A DNA stretch of 64,000 nt from Leishmania infantum JPCM5 (Eukaryota > Euglenozoa > Kinetoplastea > Trypanosomatida > Trypanosomatidae), in contig NC_009415.2 of the NCBI RefSeq assembly GCF_000002875.2, positions 1,250,001-1,314,000 on the forward strand. Direction: 5' to 3'. The notes under the pieces were generated by a model that was given only the letters and a program-made list of their open reading frames with translations, had not been told where the DNA came from and did no database searches. Every line of letters begins with the position of its first letter. Positions within the stretch are counted from its first letter, which is position 1. The position numbers were made by a program, and so were the translations under genes. Below are positions 1-10,596 of this stretch, in pieces.

Positions 1-548
1 GCTTCTTGCATTAAAAAGGGATTCAGACACAATTCAACACACGGGCGCGCGCGCACACACACCGCCACCTCCTCCATCAAAGGGCAGCCATTCTCAGCCT
101 CGGCAACTCAAACAGACAGATGCGCGCAGGCGCACACGCACACACGTGCAAAATCATTTCGCCATCTCTATCTCTCTCTCTCTCTGCCGGCAACGCGTTA
201 GGCATGCCGCGGTCATTGCCCTTCATCTGCTTGCAATCGAAGGCGATCACACACCGAGGGAGACGAAGTGCTGTGGAAGCGAAACACACCTTGGCCAACA
301 CCGTATGCGGCGCAGACGTACGCATCCTTCGGCCGCCACGCCACGGCAAGCCAACGGAAATGCCCGGGAGAGAGATCGCCGCCATATCCACGGCAGGCAC
401 GTGCACCAGAACCTGTTGCAAACACGCGCATGACGCCCACGTAACAGAGAACGAGGATGCACATGACGCAAACGCGAAACGCGCCGCCAGTGGGGCCGCG
501 GAGGGTCAAGCGTCCTTTCCTGCTCTCTGTTGCCGCTTTTCGTCAGCT
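1..548. other. Intergenic, 3' side of RPB1
   Basis: No convincing gene. It holds CA/GC dinucleotide runs near 41-62 and a CT run near 166-184. Short open frames on both strands lack any recognisable protein. It is probably the 3' UTR of RPB1 and spacer. Confidence 0.6.
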
Positions 549-3500
549 TCACGGCTCCTCCTGCTCCTCGGTCGGCGAGAATTCCTGAGACGGCTGCTGG
601 GTGGGGTCGTAGGGCGCACTCGCCCGTGAGCTGGCCGCGCCGCCGAGAGAGCCGAATCGCTCGCCGTTCGACGCCTCGTATGGGTATGGCATGCTGCCGC
701 CCTCGCCGACGGATAGCTGAGCACCGCCGGGCATAGGCATTCCAGAGGCCGTCACGGGTGCGTAGCCGTACGCAGTAGAGCGGGCGACTGACTGTAGGTG
801 GTAGGAGGACAGCTCGGTATCAAGCGCACTCGCGCTCGGCAGCGCCGACGACGCCAAGTACGTGGAAGCACCAGAGAGGTGGTGGCTGCTGTGGTACTCG
901 GTCGTGTTCGAGGCGGCCAAGACCGTTCCCATCACCGTCGGCAGAGCACTGCTGAACTGCACCTCGCTCGCCTCGATCGGGATGCCGCCGTACATGCCAG
1001 CTCTCTCATGTCGCGGGTACACGGAGGAGGCACCGGCGGCAAGGGAGCTGTTCTCGTGCACAGTCGACGGCGGCAGCTCGCCGTGCGACCCCTGCAGCGT
1101 CGAGGAGCCCGGTGCGACGGATGCGTCGGTGTGGTACACGTTTGAGGTTCGTGCCTCCGTAGCCTTATCGAGCGGGACCACGTGCTGCAGCTTGCTCATG
1201 TCCAGCAGAAGGTCAAACAGGCCGGTGCCGATGCGGGCCTGATTGCCGAGTACGAGGCTCGCAGATACCCCACGCACCGGATCCTTCTCGCCAAACGCGG
1301 CCGCTGTCATGAGCACCTTCACCGTTTCCTCGAAGGAGCACCGCATCAACGGCCCGGATGTCTCGCTGCGGTTGATGCCAGTGCGGCTGACGGCCATCAG
1401 GTAACCGCGCTGGCACATGGTATCGACAAGGATGGTGTAGTGGCGGTAGTTGATGTTTAGCCCGTAGGCGAGATAAGCCTCGCGCAGCTCGGAGAGCAGC
1501 TTGCGCCGCGCCGCCTCGATGCCCAGCACCGTCACCACCTCAGGGATCTTGTTGCTACTGGTCTTGGAGAAGTCGATGATGTTCTTGCCCTCGTTGTTCA
1601 CGACGCCGACGAAGATGCGCTGCAGCGCCGTGCCCTCTGTGTCCACCATCCAGCTCGATTCGTTCTTGATGCCGCCCGTCTCGGGGTCGACGCGGAACGT
1701 GTTGCCCTCCTTCAGCAGCGTCTTCTTGATGCCAGGGATACCGCGTAGGTGCACGCTCTGCAGCAGCTGCGCGACCGCCTTCGTGAGCGCCGGCACGGAG
1801 TCCGCCCCGGTGCACTTGCGCGGACGCAGCCGCACAATGCGCTGGCCGTCGTTCTCCATGTTTGCCTGCACCATGTAGGTGTCGTCTACCTGCCGGATCG
1901 CGCTCTTCACATCTTTCATGTTAAGCCGCTTGTCGTTGAAGAGGTCGTTGTCCAGGATGAGGCGTGCAATGAAAGGCGACGGCGGCTGCTCTGCGTCCGG
2001 CTCCTCGTCCTCTTCATTCATCACCGCCTGCTCCCACCGGATCATCTCCTCGTCCTCGGCCACGACGGTGTTGCGCGGGTCGGGGTCGTATATGATCTGC
2101 ACCGTTGTCGTTATATTCGCCAGCGTGCAGTACTCGATAAACTGCTGCGCCTCCTGCGCCTTGTTGCGCTTCTGATACTCGCGGATCAGGCAGACGGCCA
2201 CGCTGGCATTGCGCTGGTTCTTGCTCACATTCAGCAGCTCCAGCAGCCGCGGCACGCCGAGGGTCACGTTCTTGGACGAAATGCCGGCGTTGTGGAAGGT
2301 ATTCAGGGTCATCTGGGTCGCGGGCTCACCGCACGACTGCGCGGCAATGGCGCCGATAATCTCACCAGGGGTGATGAGGGACTGCTGGTACTTGGTGCGG
2401 ATCTCCTTCAGCAGGTACTCAAACGCCTTGTCATTCAACTTGTACTCCTTCAGCACCCGCTTCGAGCCGAGGATCTGGCGCAAGTGGATGCCAAAGAGCG
2501 TGAGGGCCCGCTCCACGCGCTGCTGGCTCAGCACATTAGCGAAGCGGCCGTTGTAGTCCTTGTGGTAGGACGGGAACAGCTGCGCGAGGTCCTCCTGCAG
2601 CTCCCGCACGCGGTTGATCACAGTGATCGGGTTCAGGTTGGATACCTGGCTGCGCTTACCCATCGTCGTGCGCGCGTTCTGAATGAGCCGCGCGACGTTC
2701 ACGGGCAGGTTCATCTTGAGCTTGTTCTTGTCCTCCATGTCAATAACGAGCCGCGACATCGCGCGATCCTTCATCAGCTGCTCGAACTCCTCCTGCAGCT
2801 TCAGCACGCTCTGCGGGTCGCGCAGCAGCGAGTCGCGCACAAACGGATCCATGTAATGGCCGCCCATGTTCTCCGAGAAGCTGCCCTCGTCGTTGTACTC
2901 GTAGCGGTACTTGTCAGCCATCTCACTGTTCGTCATGTGCGGGATCGGGAAGGCTTGGTTGCCCTCAATGCGAGCACCGTCCAGCCCGTCTTCGCCGTAC
3001 GCCAACTGGATGAGCTCCTGGTTCGCGTTCCGTACCGTGCCGTCGTAGGAGGCGTGCACGTCCTCCAGCGCCTTCACGAGCTTTCGCTGCAGGTATCCGG
3101 TGTCGGACGTCTTGACGGCTGTGTCGATGAGCCCTTCGCGCCCTGCCATGGTGTGGAAGTAAAACTCGTGCGGCTGCAGCCCTTCCACGTACCCGCGCGT
3201 CGCCATGCCACGAGACGTCTCACCGTAGTCGTCCAACATGAAGTGCGGCAGCGTGCGGCGACGGAAGCCGAAGGGGATGCGGCTGCCGGCGACGTTTTGC
3301 TGCCCGACGAATACGGCGATCTGGCAAATGTTCAGGTCACTGCCCTTGCTTCCGGCCTCGATCATGACCTTGAAGCTGTTTGTGCGGCGGACATTACTCA
3401 GCGCCTTCTTCGCCGCCTCCTCACGGCACTTGTTTAGGGCACTGTTCACATCTGCCTCGAAGGACTGAAGCAGCGACATGCCAGCCTTGCGCGTCAGCTT

Positions 3501-5537
3501 GCCGTTGTTCGCAGCGGCGCCGATTTTCTCGACGGATTGGCGCGTCTTGTGCAGCACGTTATTCATCTCCTTGAGCGTCGTCGCATCGGCCACGGTGTCC
3601 TGCACGCCGACCGAGAAGGCAAAGCAGTAGTTGAAGTACGTCGTGATCCGCTGCACGCCGTTGATGAACTTGGCCACCTCATCGGAGCCGCGCTCGTTGA
3701 AGATGACGTGGATAAGCGACCCCGGGGCGGCGCCGACGACGCCCTTCGTGATGGCGCCCACCAGCAGCTGGCCACGCTGGATCATGATCTTCTTGTCGTT
3801 GTGCGGGAAGGGCGGCTTGTCGTACGGAGAGGCGGGATGGTTGACCTCCGGCAGGATAAGCGAGAAGATCTGCTTTCCGGTCCAGAGTGGACGCGGCTTC
3901 AGGATGGCCGGGATCGGCAACTCCCACAGATCCAGCCAGAGCGCGACGCTCTGAATAAAGTACTTGTCGACAAAGGTGTCCTTGTCGGTAAGGCGGTAGC
4001 TGCCGAGCAGGCTGTCTTGCACGATGCCCATGCAGGGCGCCGACTTGTTCGGCGACACGAAGTTCTTGGGTACCATCATCATCTCAATCAGCTCCGCCTT
4101 AGTGAGCAGCGACTGCGGAACATGCAGGTTCATCTCATCGCCGTCGAAATCGGCGTTGTACGGCGTCGTGCAGGACAGGTTCAGGCGAAAGGTGTTGTAG
4201 TTCAGCACGCGGACGCGGTGCCCCATCATACTCATGCGGTGCAGCGTCGGCTGCCTGTTGAAGAGCACAACGTCGCCGTCGATGACGTGGCGCTCGACCA
4301 CGTCGCCAACGTCGAGGTGGACGGCGTTGCGATCCTTCACGAGAGCCAGCTTCGTTACGTTGCCGTTCGGTCGGATGATGTAGTTGGCCGAAGGGTACGT
4401 GGTGCGCTGCACAAACTCCGTCAGACGCTTCTTGTTAATCACGTTCACCCGTTCCGGGAAGGTCAGCGTCATGGCGACGGAGAACGGTACGCCGACTTCA
4501 TCGACGTCGATGTTTGGGTCGCCGGTGATGACCGTGCGGGCCGAAAAGTCTACGCGCTTGCCCATCAAGTTGCCGCGCAGCCGGCCGTACTTCCCCTTCA
4601 GCCGCTCCGTCAGTGACTTGAGCTTCTTGGTGTCGCCGACCTTGGCGGGCTTGTAGTAGGTGGAGGCATTGTTGAAGAAAGTGGCAACGTGCTCCTGCAG
4701 AAGTGCGCGCGAGCGGTCCACGGCGGCTTTGACGCCGGACTCCTTGTCCTTGCGTAGTTGAATGTTGCGCTTCACAATGGACATGATTTGGTGGGTGAGC
4801 TCATCATCCGACTTGGCCGAGCCGAAGGCGACGGCGGGGCGGACTTGCGGCGGGGGAATCGGCAGCACCGTGAGGATCAAGTCCCGTGGGTGGCAGAAGC
4901 GCGGGTCGAAGCCCATGATGAGGGCATCGCTGTCCGAGACGCGGTCCAGCACCTGCCGCGCGTTCTCGGCGTGCCACACGTAATCCTGCTCCTCCTGAGT
5001 AACCTTGATCTGCAGACCTGGGTAGATGCCAGCGAAGCGGCCGATGCGCGGCTGGCGGCCCTTGCCCTCACAGCCCTGGATGTCCTTGCTCCGCTTGCAC
5101 ACGCTGCCGCAGAGCTTGGCGACCATGCGCAGGCGGTTGAGGCCCTGCAGATGCGCGATCTTCTTCATCTCTGACGGGTCATTTGTGTCCATCAGCAGCG
5201 CGCCGCAGTACTTGCAGACGCACTTAAGCGCGATCAGCACGACGTCAAACACGTTGATGTTGAAGATCGGCTCGGCCAGCTCCACGTAGCCAAAGTGGCC
5301 GGGGCATTCCGGGTGCTTCAGCCCGCAGGTCTCGCAGCTGTACTCGAAGTCTGTCGTGCCCATGCGCAGGTCGTTGATGCCGCCCCGCACCGGCTGACCG
5401 TGCTCGTAGGACTTGGCATGCTCGATGATGCACTTGGCATAGGCCTTGATCTGCGCCTCCTTGAACACCTCAAACTGAACCTCATGCACCTTCTGCAGTG
5501 GCATCTGCGAAGGCGGGAGAGGCGCACCACCCGACAT
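549..5537 (-). CDS. RPB1: DNA-directed RNA polymerase II largest subunit
   Basis: This 1662-residue protein is the catalytic largest subunit of nuclear RNA polymerase II. Visible landmarks are the N-terminal zinc site C68-x2-C71-x6-C78-x2-H81, a second Cys pair (CxxC) near residues 108-111, the Mg-binding active-site loop NADFDGDEMNLH at about 461-472, the bridge helix region (GREGLIDTAVKTSDTGYLQ) and the trigger-loop region TQMTLNTFHNAGISSKNVTL at about 1070-1090. From about residue 1457 the sequence becomes a Ser/Ala/Pro/Tyr-rich tail with no YSPTSPS heptads, which is known for trypanosomatid RPB1. The ATG at 5537 gives a start close to the conserved N-terminus. It is the most downstream gene of the minus-strand array in this window. 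The frame is intact. Confidence 0.98.
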   Translation of the reverse strand: MSGGAPLPPSQMPLQKVHEVQFEVFKEAQIKAYAKCIIEHAKSYEHGQPVRGGINDLRMGTTDFEYSCETCGLKHPECPGHFGYVELAEPIFNINVFDVVLIALKCVCKYCGALLMDTNDPSEMKKIAHLQGLNRLRMVAKLCGSVCKRSKDIQGCEGKGRQPRIGRFAGIYPGLQIKVTQEEQDYVWHAENARQVLDRVSDSDALIMGFDPRFCHPRDLILTVLPIPPPQVRPAVAFGSAKSDDELTHQIMSIVKRNIQLRKDKESGVKAAVDRSRALLQEHVATFFNNASTYYKPAKVGDTKKLKSLTERLKGKYGRLRGNLMGKRVDFSARTVITGDPNIDVDEVGVPFSVAMTLTFPERVNVINKKRLTEFVQRTTYPSANYIIRPNGNVTKLALVKDRNAVHLDVGDVVERHVIDGDVVLFNRQPTLHRMSMMGHRVRVLNYNTFRLNLSCTTPYNADFDGDEMNLHVPQSLLTKAELIEMMMVPKNFVSPNKSAPCMGIVQDSLLGSYRLTDKDTFVDKYFIQSVALWLDLWELPIPAILKPRPLWTGKQIFSLILPEVNHPASPYDKPPFPHNDKKIMIQRGQLLVGAITKGVVGAAPGSLIHVIFNERGSDEVAKFINGVQRITTYFNYCFAFSVGVQDTVADATTLKEMNNVLHKTRQSVEKIGAAANNGKLTRKAGMSLLQSFEADVNSALNKCREEAAKKALSNVRRTNSFKVMIEAGSKGSDLNICQIAVFVGQQNVAGSRIPFGFRRRTLPHFMLDDYGETSRGMATRGYVEGLQPHEFYFHTMAGREGLIDTAVKTSDTGYLQRKLVKALEDVHASYDGTVRNANQELIQLAYGEDGLDGARIEGNQAFPIPHMTNSEMADKYRYEYNDEGSFSENMGGHYMDPFVRDSLLRDPQSVLKLQEEFEQLMKDRAMSRLVIDMEDKNKLKMNLPVNVARLIQNARTTMGKRSQVSNLNPITVINRVRELQEDLAQLFPSYHKDYNGRFANVLSQQRVERALTLFGIHLRQILGSKRVLKEYKLNDKAFEYLLKEIRTKYQQSLITPGEIIGAIAAQSCGEPATQMTLNTFHNAGISSKNVTLGVPRLLELLNVSKNQRNASVAVCLIREYQKRNKAQEAQQFIEYCTLANITTTVQIIYDPDPRNTVVAEDEEMIRWEQAVMNEEDEEPDAEQPPSPFIARLILDNDLFNDKRLNMKDVKSAIRQVDDTYMVQANMENDGQRIVRLRPRKCTGADSVPALTKAVAQLLQSVHLRGIPGIKKTLLKEGNTFRVDPETGGIKNESSWMVDTEGTALQRIFVGVVNNEGKNIIDFSKTSSNKIPEVVTVLGIEAARRKLLSELREAYLAYGLNINYRHYTILVDTMCQRGYLMAVSRTGINRSETSGPLMRCSFEETVKVLMTAAAFGEKDPVRGVSASLVLGNQARIGTGLFDLLLDMSKLQHVVPLDKATEARTSNVYHTDASVAPGSSTLQGSHGELPPSTVHENSSLAAGASSVYPRHERAGMYGGIPIEASEVQFSSALPTVMGTVLAASNTTEYHSSHHLSGASTYLASSALPSASALDTELSSYHLQSVARSTAYGYAPVTASGMPMPGGAQLSVGEGGSMPYPYEASNGERFGSLGGAASSRASAPYDPTQQPSQEFSPTEEQEEP

Positions 5538-6420
5538 CGTTATGAAGCTGTCCTGTTAAGGGAATAGGAGCGAAGCTGAAAACCCTTGAAAGGGAGAGTG
5601 AGGTAGAGAGCGGGCGGTTGAAAGCGCCAAGGCGAGCGAGCCTACAGGTATCCGCTGTCACTCCGAGGCCACCAAGCACTAAACACAGTCGCTCCGGCTA
5701 TAAAAAAAAAGTTACTTGCAATGCGCGTCCCTCTGAAACCGTTGCGACTGCCTCGCCCCTCCCCCCACGGCTGCTCAGCACGGCTCCGCAGAGGGCACAA
5801 GGGCAATGTCGCGTTTGTGGTTTGTGCTCTATCAGTGGTGCCGACGGAAAAGGCAAGCGGCGGGAGCGGTGTCTTCTGAAAAACAAAAAAGAGTCACGGA
5901 GATACGCGAGATGTGAGAAACACACACATACACCTGCAGCGGACGTAGAAGTGCAGGGCAGCGGTGAAGTGATGCGGGCGGGCGGGAGAGAAGGAGAGGG
6001 AGAATGGCGTTCGAGCATTTTTACACGTCAGCTCACTAGAGGGCTTGGACGTGTCACCTGCTCTGCTTTTCAATGTGGGTCGCTCTGCAAACGGTTTGTA
6101 CCGCCACTGAGGCGAGCAAGCTACTCGCTGCAACGGGAGCCTCATCATCTCCCTTCGACATGAAATCTGCTTTTACTGCGCACCATTGTTTTGTATCTGT
6201 GATACGGCGCACAACCGTATAAGCAGATGGCAGGGCGCTCACACACGTCAGCACGCACACAGCACAACACATAGAAGTCCACATATAAAAGGGGGGGGGG
6301 CAGTGTGAAGCGGAAGGCGGTGGCAGGAAACCAAGAAAGGAGCGCGGCCTACGGGATGCACTGCGCCTCGTCACTGCCGCTGCATCGCGCTCTTCCCTTT
6401 GAAGCACTAGCCGGAGATGC
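5538..6420. other. Intergenic spacer between fluoride exporter and RPB1
   Basis: No gene seen. It contains an A-run near 5701-5709 and a G-run near 6291-6300 (a C tract on the minus strand, preceded by TATAAAA-like sequence that is probably coincidental). It should carry the exporter 3' UTR and the RPB1 splice acceptor. Confidence 0.5.
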
Positions 6421-7599
6421 TCAGCTCACGCCGCGGCGGTGAAGTTGAGGTCGTCCAACGCCGGCAATGAAGACGCTGAAACCAACTGACACCAGCGCGT
6501 AGACGTACGCTAGCGGCATTCGCCCGCTGCCGTAGAAACTAACCAGCTCGTTCGCGACGGAGGAGACGGTGGAGAGCGCCCCGCCGATGCCATTCCGGAC
6601 AACGATGCACCACTCGCAGGAGAGGTGGTTGACCTCCATGTTGCACATGACGACAGCGAGCAGCACACCTAGAAGGTTGGCTGCTAGCGTGCCCAGTGGG
6701 AACTGAGCGGCGCAGGCCCTCTTGTTTAGGCAGACCGAGAGCACAAAGCGGGTGACCGCGCCGGCAGGGGCGAGCGCCACCACGCGAACGTCGTCGGCGG
6801 AGATGACACGGATGCCGCCCTCGCTGATGTACACCAGCACAAGAACCGGCGATAGGATCGATGCAAGAACCACAAGGACAAGCACGACGGCATCAACGGC
6901 ACGAAGCAGCGAGCGGTGCAATGGCCATGTCTCCCACGGAGAGCCAACGACATGCGCACAGCACCACCGCACGCCACGCCCGCAGTCACGGCCCCAGAGG
7001 AAGAAAACAAGGGGCATTGTGCCGCCAATGAGCAGGTGCTCAAAGGCATCTGCGACGGTGTTCTGAACCATCACCTTGACAATCCACGAGCTGAACGTCG
7101 TAAAGCTGCCGCAGAAGCCGACGCAGAGGGCGCGGTAGGTCAAGGGCAGCGCGGCCTCGGGTGGGAGGACGGTCACAGAGAAGCCCATCAAGAAGCTGCC
7201 CAGAATGTTGGGCCCGATGTAGTTGTACTTCGGGAAGAAGGGGTTCTTCTCAAAGCACTTCTGCAGCGCCACACGAGCCGCACTTCCGCCGAGCCCCGCC
7301 GCGGCTACGATCAAGCAAGAGACGAGAAGCAGAGCATAAGGAGGCCAGTTGCCTGTGTAGGGTGTGACCGCCGAGGGAGCCGGCGGCAGAGAAGACTGCG
7401 ATGAGTAGCTAGCCTGCTCGTCTCGGCGTGCCGTGTCATTGTGCGCCTCGCCATCATGATGAGAGAAGACAGTCCTGTGTCCATCTGGCGCACCCGCGGG
7501 GGAGTGCGCAGCCGGCGGCACATCAGCTGGGAAAGCCTGCTTCACTGGCTTCACCGTATCGAGACGCGCCCCCTGTTGCCGCAGACTGCATCGGTTCAT
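6421..7599 (-). CDS. FEX: Two-domain CrcB/Fluc/FEX-type fluoride exporter
   Basis: This 392-residue membrane protein carries two fused copies of the CrcB/Fluc fold and should export fluoride across a cell membrane. Repeat 1 (about 88-200) has GLGGSAARVAL (102-112), the pore segment NILGSFLMG (131-139) and the family signature GFCGSFTTFSSW (161-172). Repeat 2 (about 275-380) has APAGAVTRFVL, the matching NLLG (308-311) and a degenerate signature GIGGALSTVSSV (337-348). A hydrophobic linker helix (about 236-258) would put the two halves in opposite orientation, as in eukaryotic FEX proteins. The first about 85 residues are polar and low complexity, likely cytosolic. The family link rests on the signature motifs and the duplication. 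The start is an ATG. Confidence 0.9.
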   Translation of the reverse strand: MNRCSLRQQGARLDTVKPVKQAFPADVPPAAHSPAGAPDGHRTVFSHHDGEAHNDTARRDEQASYSSQSSLPPAPSAVTPYTGNWPPYALLLVSCLIVAAAGLGGSAARVALQKCFEKNPFFPKYNYIGPNILGSFLMGFSVTVLPPEAALPLTYRALCVGFCGSFTTFSSWIVKVMVQNTVADAFEHLLIGGTMPLVFFLWGRDCGRGVRWCCAHVVGSPWETWPLHRSLLRAVDAVVLVLVVLASILSPVLVLVYISEGGIRVISADDVRVVALAPAGAVTRFVLSVCLNKRACAAQFPLGTLAANLLGVLLAVVMCNMEVNHLSCEWCIVVRNGIGGALSTVSSVANELVSFYGSGRMPLAYVYALVSVGFSVFIAGVGRPQLHRRGVS

Positions 7600-9498
7600 T
7601 CGAAGTAGGAATGATCAACGCCTCAGTGCCGGAGAGACGTGAGCGACAGTGTGTTGTGGGCAGGACATGAAAACACGCTGTATGGTGGCTGCACAGCTAC
7701 GGCCTGCAACGATGTGTGCAGAGACGTGGAAGCTCAAGGTGTTGGCGAGAAGGGGGAGGGGAGAGAGAGGCCCAACGCAAGGAAAGCAGGCAAGCACCGA
7801 GGCTGTATTCTCTGCATCCCTGAAAGGTCTGCATGTGCCCGGCCACGCAGCTTCTCTAAACCGGTGATGAAAGATGAGATGAGAGAGACAATCCGAGGAG
7901 TCAGCACAGCTCGAAAAAGACGGAGACAGTGAGGGAGTCGAAGTGTTATGCACGAGAGGAGCAGACGCATATCCAGACCCAGAGAGCGGATACGTTCACA
8001 GATACTCCACGCAGCGGAGATCAAGCCACTGCATCAACAGCAAGGCAGCAAGATCCTCGAGCCTTCATGCGTGCACACGAATAGGGTGCCGACAACACTC
8101 TGCTTTCCTGTAAAGGCGAAAATAAGTTTCAGAGTTTGTGGTGGAAGACCAGCAACGATGACACAACGCTACGAAAGCGTGAACACCAGAAACAAAAAAC
8201 GTGCGACGAGCCCCAGCACAGACTGCCGCGCCCCCCCCCCCCAAAAAAAAGAGGTGCAGCCCACGGAAAAGTATCTCGCGCGCGTCAGAGCAGAAACTCC
8301 CGTTAAAGGTCACACAGACAGCAGAGAAGCCAGCACGAACCTTCGCTTTCCAGACATACAACATGACACAACGCGCACTACAACTACAACAACATGGCCA
8401 GTCGGTCACATAAAACGCACACACGACAGCAACAACTGTAAACGCCCATGGAGCAGCGACGAGGAGAAAACAAGCATGCATACAAAGAGAGAGAAGAGTG
8501 AAGCGCGCTTGTGATAATCCAACGTGCCTCCTCCGCTCTCTTTTCTCCCCGCCAGAGAGAGAGAGAGCAGCAGCAGCACAGCAAAGACAAGGAGCAAGCT
8601 TACAGCATTCAAATTCGTGACGTACACCGTTCAACCGAAAGGGAAAGACTTGGGATGTCGGCCACTGTCTCTGAGTGTGCATATTGGAGGTTGTGCTGGG
8701 AGAAGGTGTGCAGCACGTCACCGGAAGGGGAAGGTGGAGGGGGAGGGGGAGGGCGACGTCTGCTAAATGCTGCGCCAACGGCGACAAACATGTGCTTGTC
8801 GTGGCCCCACTGGCAAATGCGGCGTTAAAGCAGAGAGCGCACATCCCATCACGTGCCAGAAATGTCCTTCATAGCCCCTTCCAAAAAAAAGAGAAGCCCA
8901 CCGGAGCGGTCGCAGGGCGACTGAGTGTCGCAGTACTCTCGATGACAAGAACAGAGACGAGGCAGTGAGGGCGAGGGCACGTTCGAGCCGCGCACACATC
9001 AAAAAGAGAGAGAAAACAAGAAACACGCCCACCTACAGGCACGTGCACGATGTGCAGCACAGGAGGAAAGGCCACCACGCAAGCGGCACGCACGCACACG
9101 CATACACGGAGAAAGAGAGGGGATGGTACAGAGCCCAAGCGAGAACAAAGCAAGAAAAGGAGCAGTGCGACGCAGGACCTGCACAACGGGCACGCCAACG
9201 GGGAGAGACACGTGCGCATCTGCCGCGGCGTGGTCGCATCGAGGGGACGTACGGTATGGGCAGGGGGTGCCGCTCCAAAGGAAACTGCGCATCCGCGCCT
9301 GTGCATGGCAGCAAGACACCCATATCATGGGGAAAATCAGCACGAGGGCAAGGGATCGACGACCACGTGCACCAGCAAGAGCCTCAGCTTCACTAACCAC
9401 AGAAAGAGAAGAGGCATAGCCTACCGCAAGAAACTGCGAAAAAAAAAAGCACAACTCGATCACCCCCTCCACACACCTGCATCCAGTCTTCTCCCTTC
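7600..9498. other. Intergenic spacer, 1.9 kb
   Basis: No supported gene. A C-run followed by an A-run lies at about 8229-8249, and a purine-rich GGAGGGGGAGG tract near 8728-8754. Open frames such as minus 8065-8844 are Cys/Ser/Leu-rich with no domain and are typical of non-coding spacer. Probably the PP1 3' UTR and the exporter 5' UTR. Confidence 0.55.
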
Positions 9499-10596
9499 TC
9501 ACTCGAAGTCGTCCACCTCGAAGAGCGGCACGAGCTGCTTTACGCTGCACATGAGGTTTTCATCGACGCACAGGAAGGCCCCGTAGTTGTTGAACTCGCC
9601 ACAGTAGTTGGGAGCCGAGAAAACGGTCAGGAGTTTTCGCTTCGCGAAGAACTTGTAGCCCTCTTCGGCGACCTGGTGCGCACGGCAGATCAGGTCCAGG
9701 TCCAGCGCCTGAGTGATGTTCTCCACCACGTTCTCGCCAAAGGTCCATGAAACGCCGCGGTCGTTCTCGCCAAAGCCGATGATCGGGTCATCGGCGGGGT
9801 CCGACCAGAGCAGGTCGCAGATGAGACCGCTATCCGGCACGTCAGATGGCCGCAGAATGCGACGGATTTGATCTAGGCTGTGCAGCTCCGGACTAAGGCC
9901 GCCGTGCATGCACAGAATGCGTCCGTCGATGAGACCGGCCACCGGCATGCAGTTGAAGGTGTCAGTAAAGAGTTTCCAGAGCTTTACGCTGTAGCGGCGC
10001 TTGCACTCGTCGAAGAAGCCGTAGATGCGATTGATGCTGCTGCTCTCATGGTTGCCACGGAGAAGGAAAAAGTTGTTGGGGAAGTTCAGCTTGTAGGCGA
10101 GCAGCAGACAAACGGTTTCTAGCGACTGCTCGCCACGGTCAACGTAGTCGCCGAGGAAGATGTAGTTACTATCTGGCGGGTAGCCGCCAAGTTCGAAGAG
10201 GCGCAGCAGGTCGTGATATTGTCCGTGCACATCACCGCACACGTTCACCGGGGCCTCTATCTCAATCAGCATCGGCTGTGACATGAATAACTTTCGCGAC
10301 TCCATCACGAGGTACACCACCTCTTCCTCCGTCATCTCCCCCGTCGCGAACTCCCGCGGGTCGGAGATGCTGCTACTGCTGCGGCCTCGAGTGTGGCCGG
10401 TGCGATTGGCCGAATCTGCCTTGGGTGCCCCAGCCGCAGCCGCAGCTGCCGTCTCTGCCTGGAAGGCCTTCAGCCGCGACTGCCTTGCAAAAGACGAGAG
10501 AGGGCTATTTGCATCTCGTTTCGGTGCGGCCGTGTTGTGGGCCGGGTTCAGCAGCAGCTTACCGATAATGACCTCTACCTTCGAAAGCCCAACCAT
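9499..10596 (-). CDS. PP1-type serine/threonine protein phosphatase catalytic subunit
   Basis: This 365-residue protein is a PPP-family metallophosphatase that removes phosphate from Ser/Thr. The complete catalytic motif set is visible: GDVHG (about 121-125), [22 protein letters not shown], and the [12 protein letters not shown] segment near the C-terminus, the region of the toxin-sensitive beta12-beta13 loop in PP1. The order and spacing match PP1 rather than PP2A or PP2B. It differs from a minimal PP1 in having a Ser/Ala-rich N-terminal extension of about 60-70 residues before the conserved core, and a short C-terminus ending soon after the last beta strand ([12 protein letters not shown]). 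The ATG at 10596 starts the frame. Substrates and targeting partners cannot be read from sequence. Confidence 0.95.
   Translation of the reverse strand: MVGLSKVEVIIGKLLLNPAHNTAAPKRDANSPLSSFARQSRLKAFQAETAAAAAAGAPKADSANRTGHTRGRSSSSISDPREFATGEMTEEEVVYLVMESRKLFMSQPMLIEIEAPVNVCGDVHGQYHDLLRLFELGGYPPDSNYIFLGDYVDRGEQSLETVCLLLAYKLNFPNNFFLLRGNHESSSINRIYGFFDECKRRYSVKLWKLFTDTFNCMPVAGLIDGRILCMHGGLSPELHSLDQIRRILRPSDVPDSGLICDLLWSDPADDPIIGFGENDRGVSWTFGENVVENITQALDLDLICRAHQVAEEGYKFFAKRKLLTVFSAPNYCGEFNNYGAFLCVDENLMCSVKQLVPLFEVDDFE

Noticed and set aside
1749..3437. 562-codon plus-strand open frame
   Set aside because: Exactly antisense to RPB1, Leu/Arg/Val/His-rich, no domain. It is a by-product of GC-rich third positions in RPB1.
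6285..6300. TATAAAA motif as a Pol II promoter
   Set aside because: Genes here are expected to be transcribed polycistronically without TATA boxes; the motif abuts a homopolymer and looks accidental.
8065..8844. 259-codon minus-strand frame
   Set aside because: Cys/Ser/Leu-rich with poly-Gly at a C-run; no domain, typical of spacer simple sequence.
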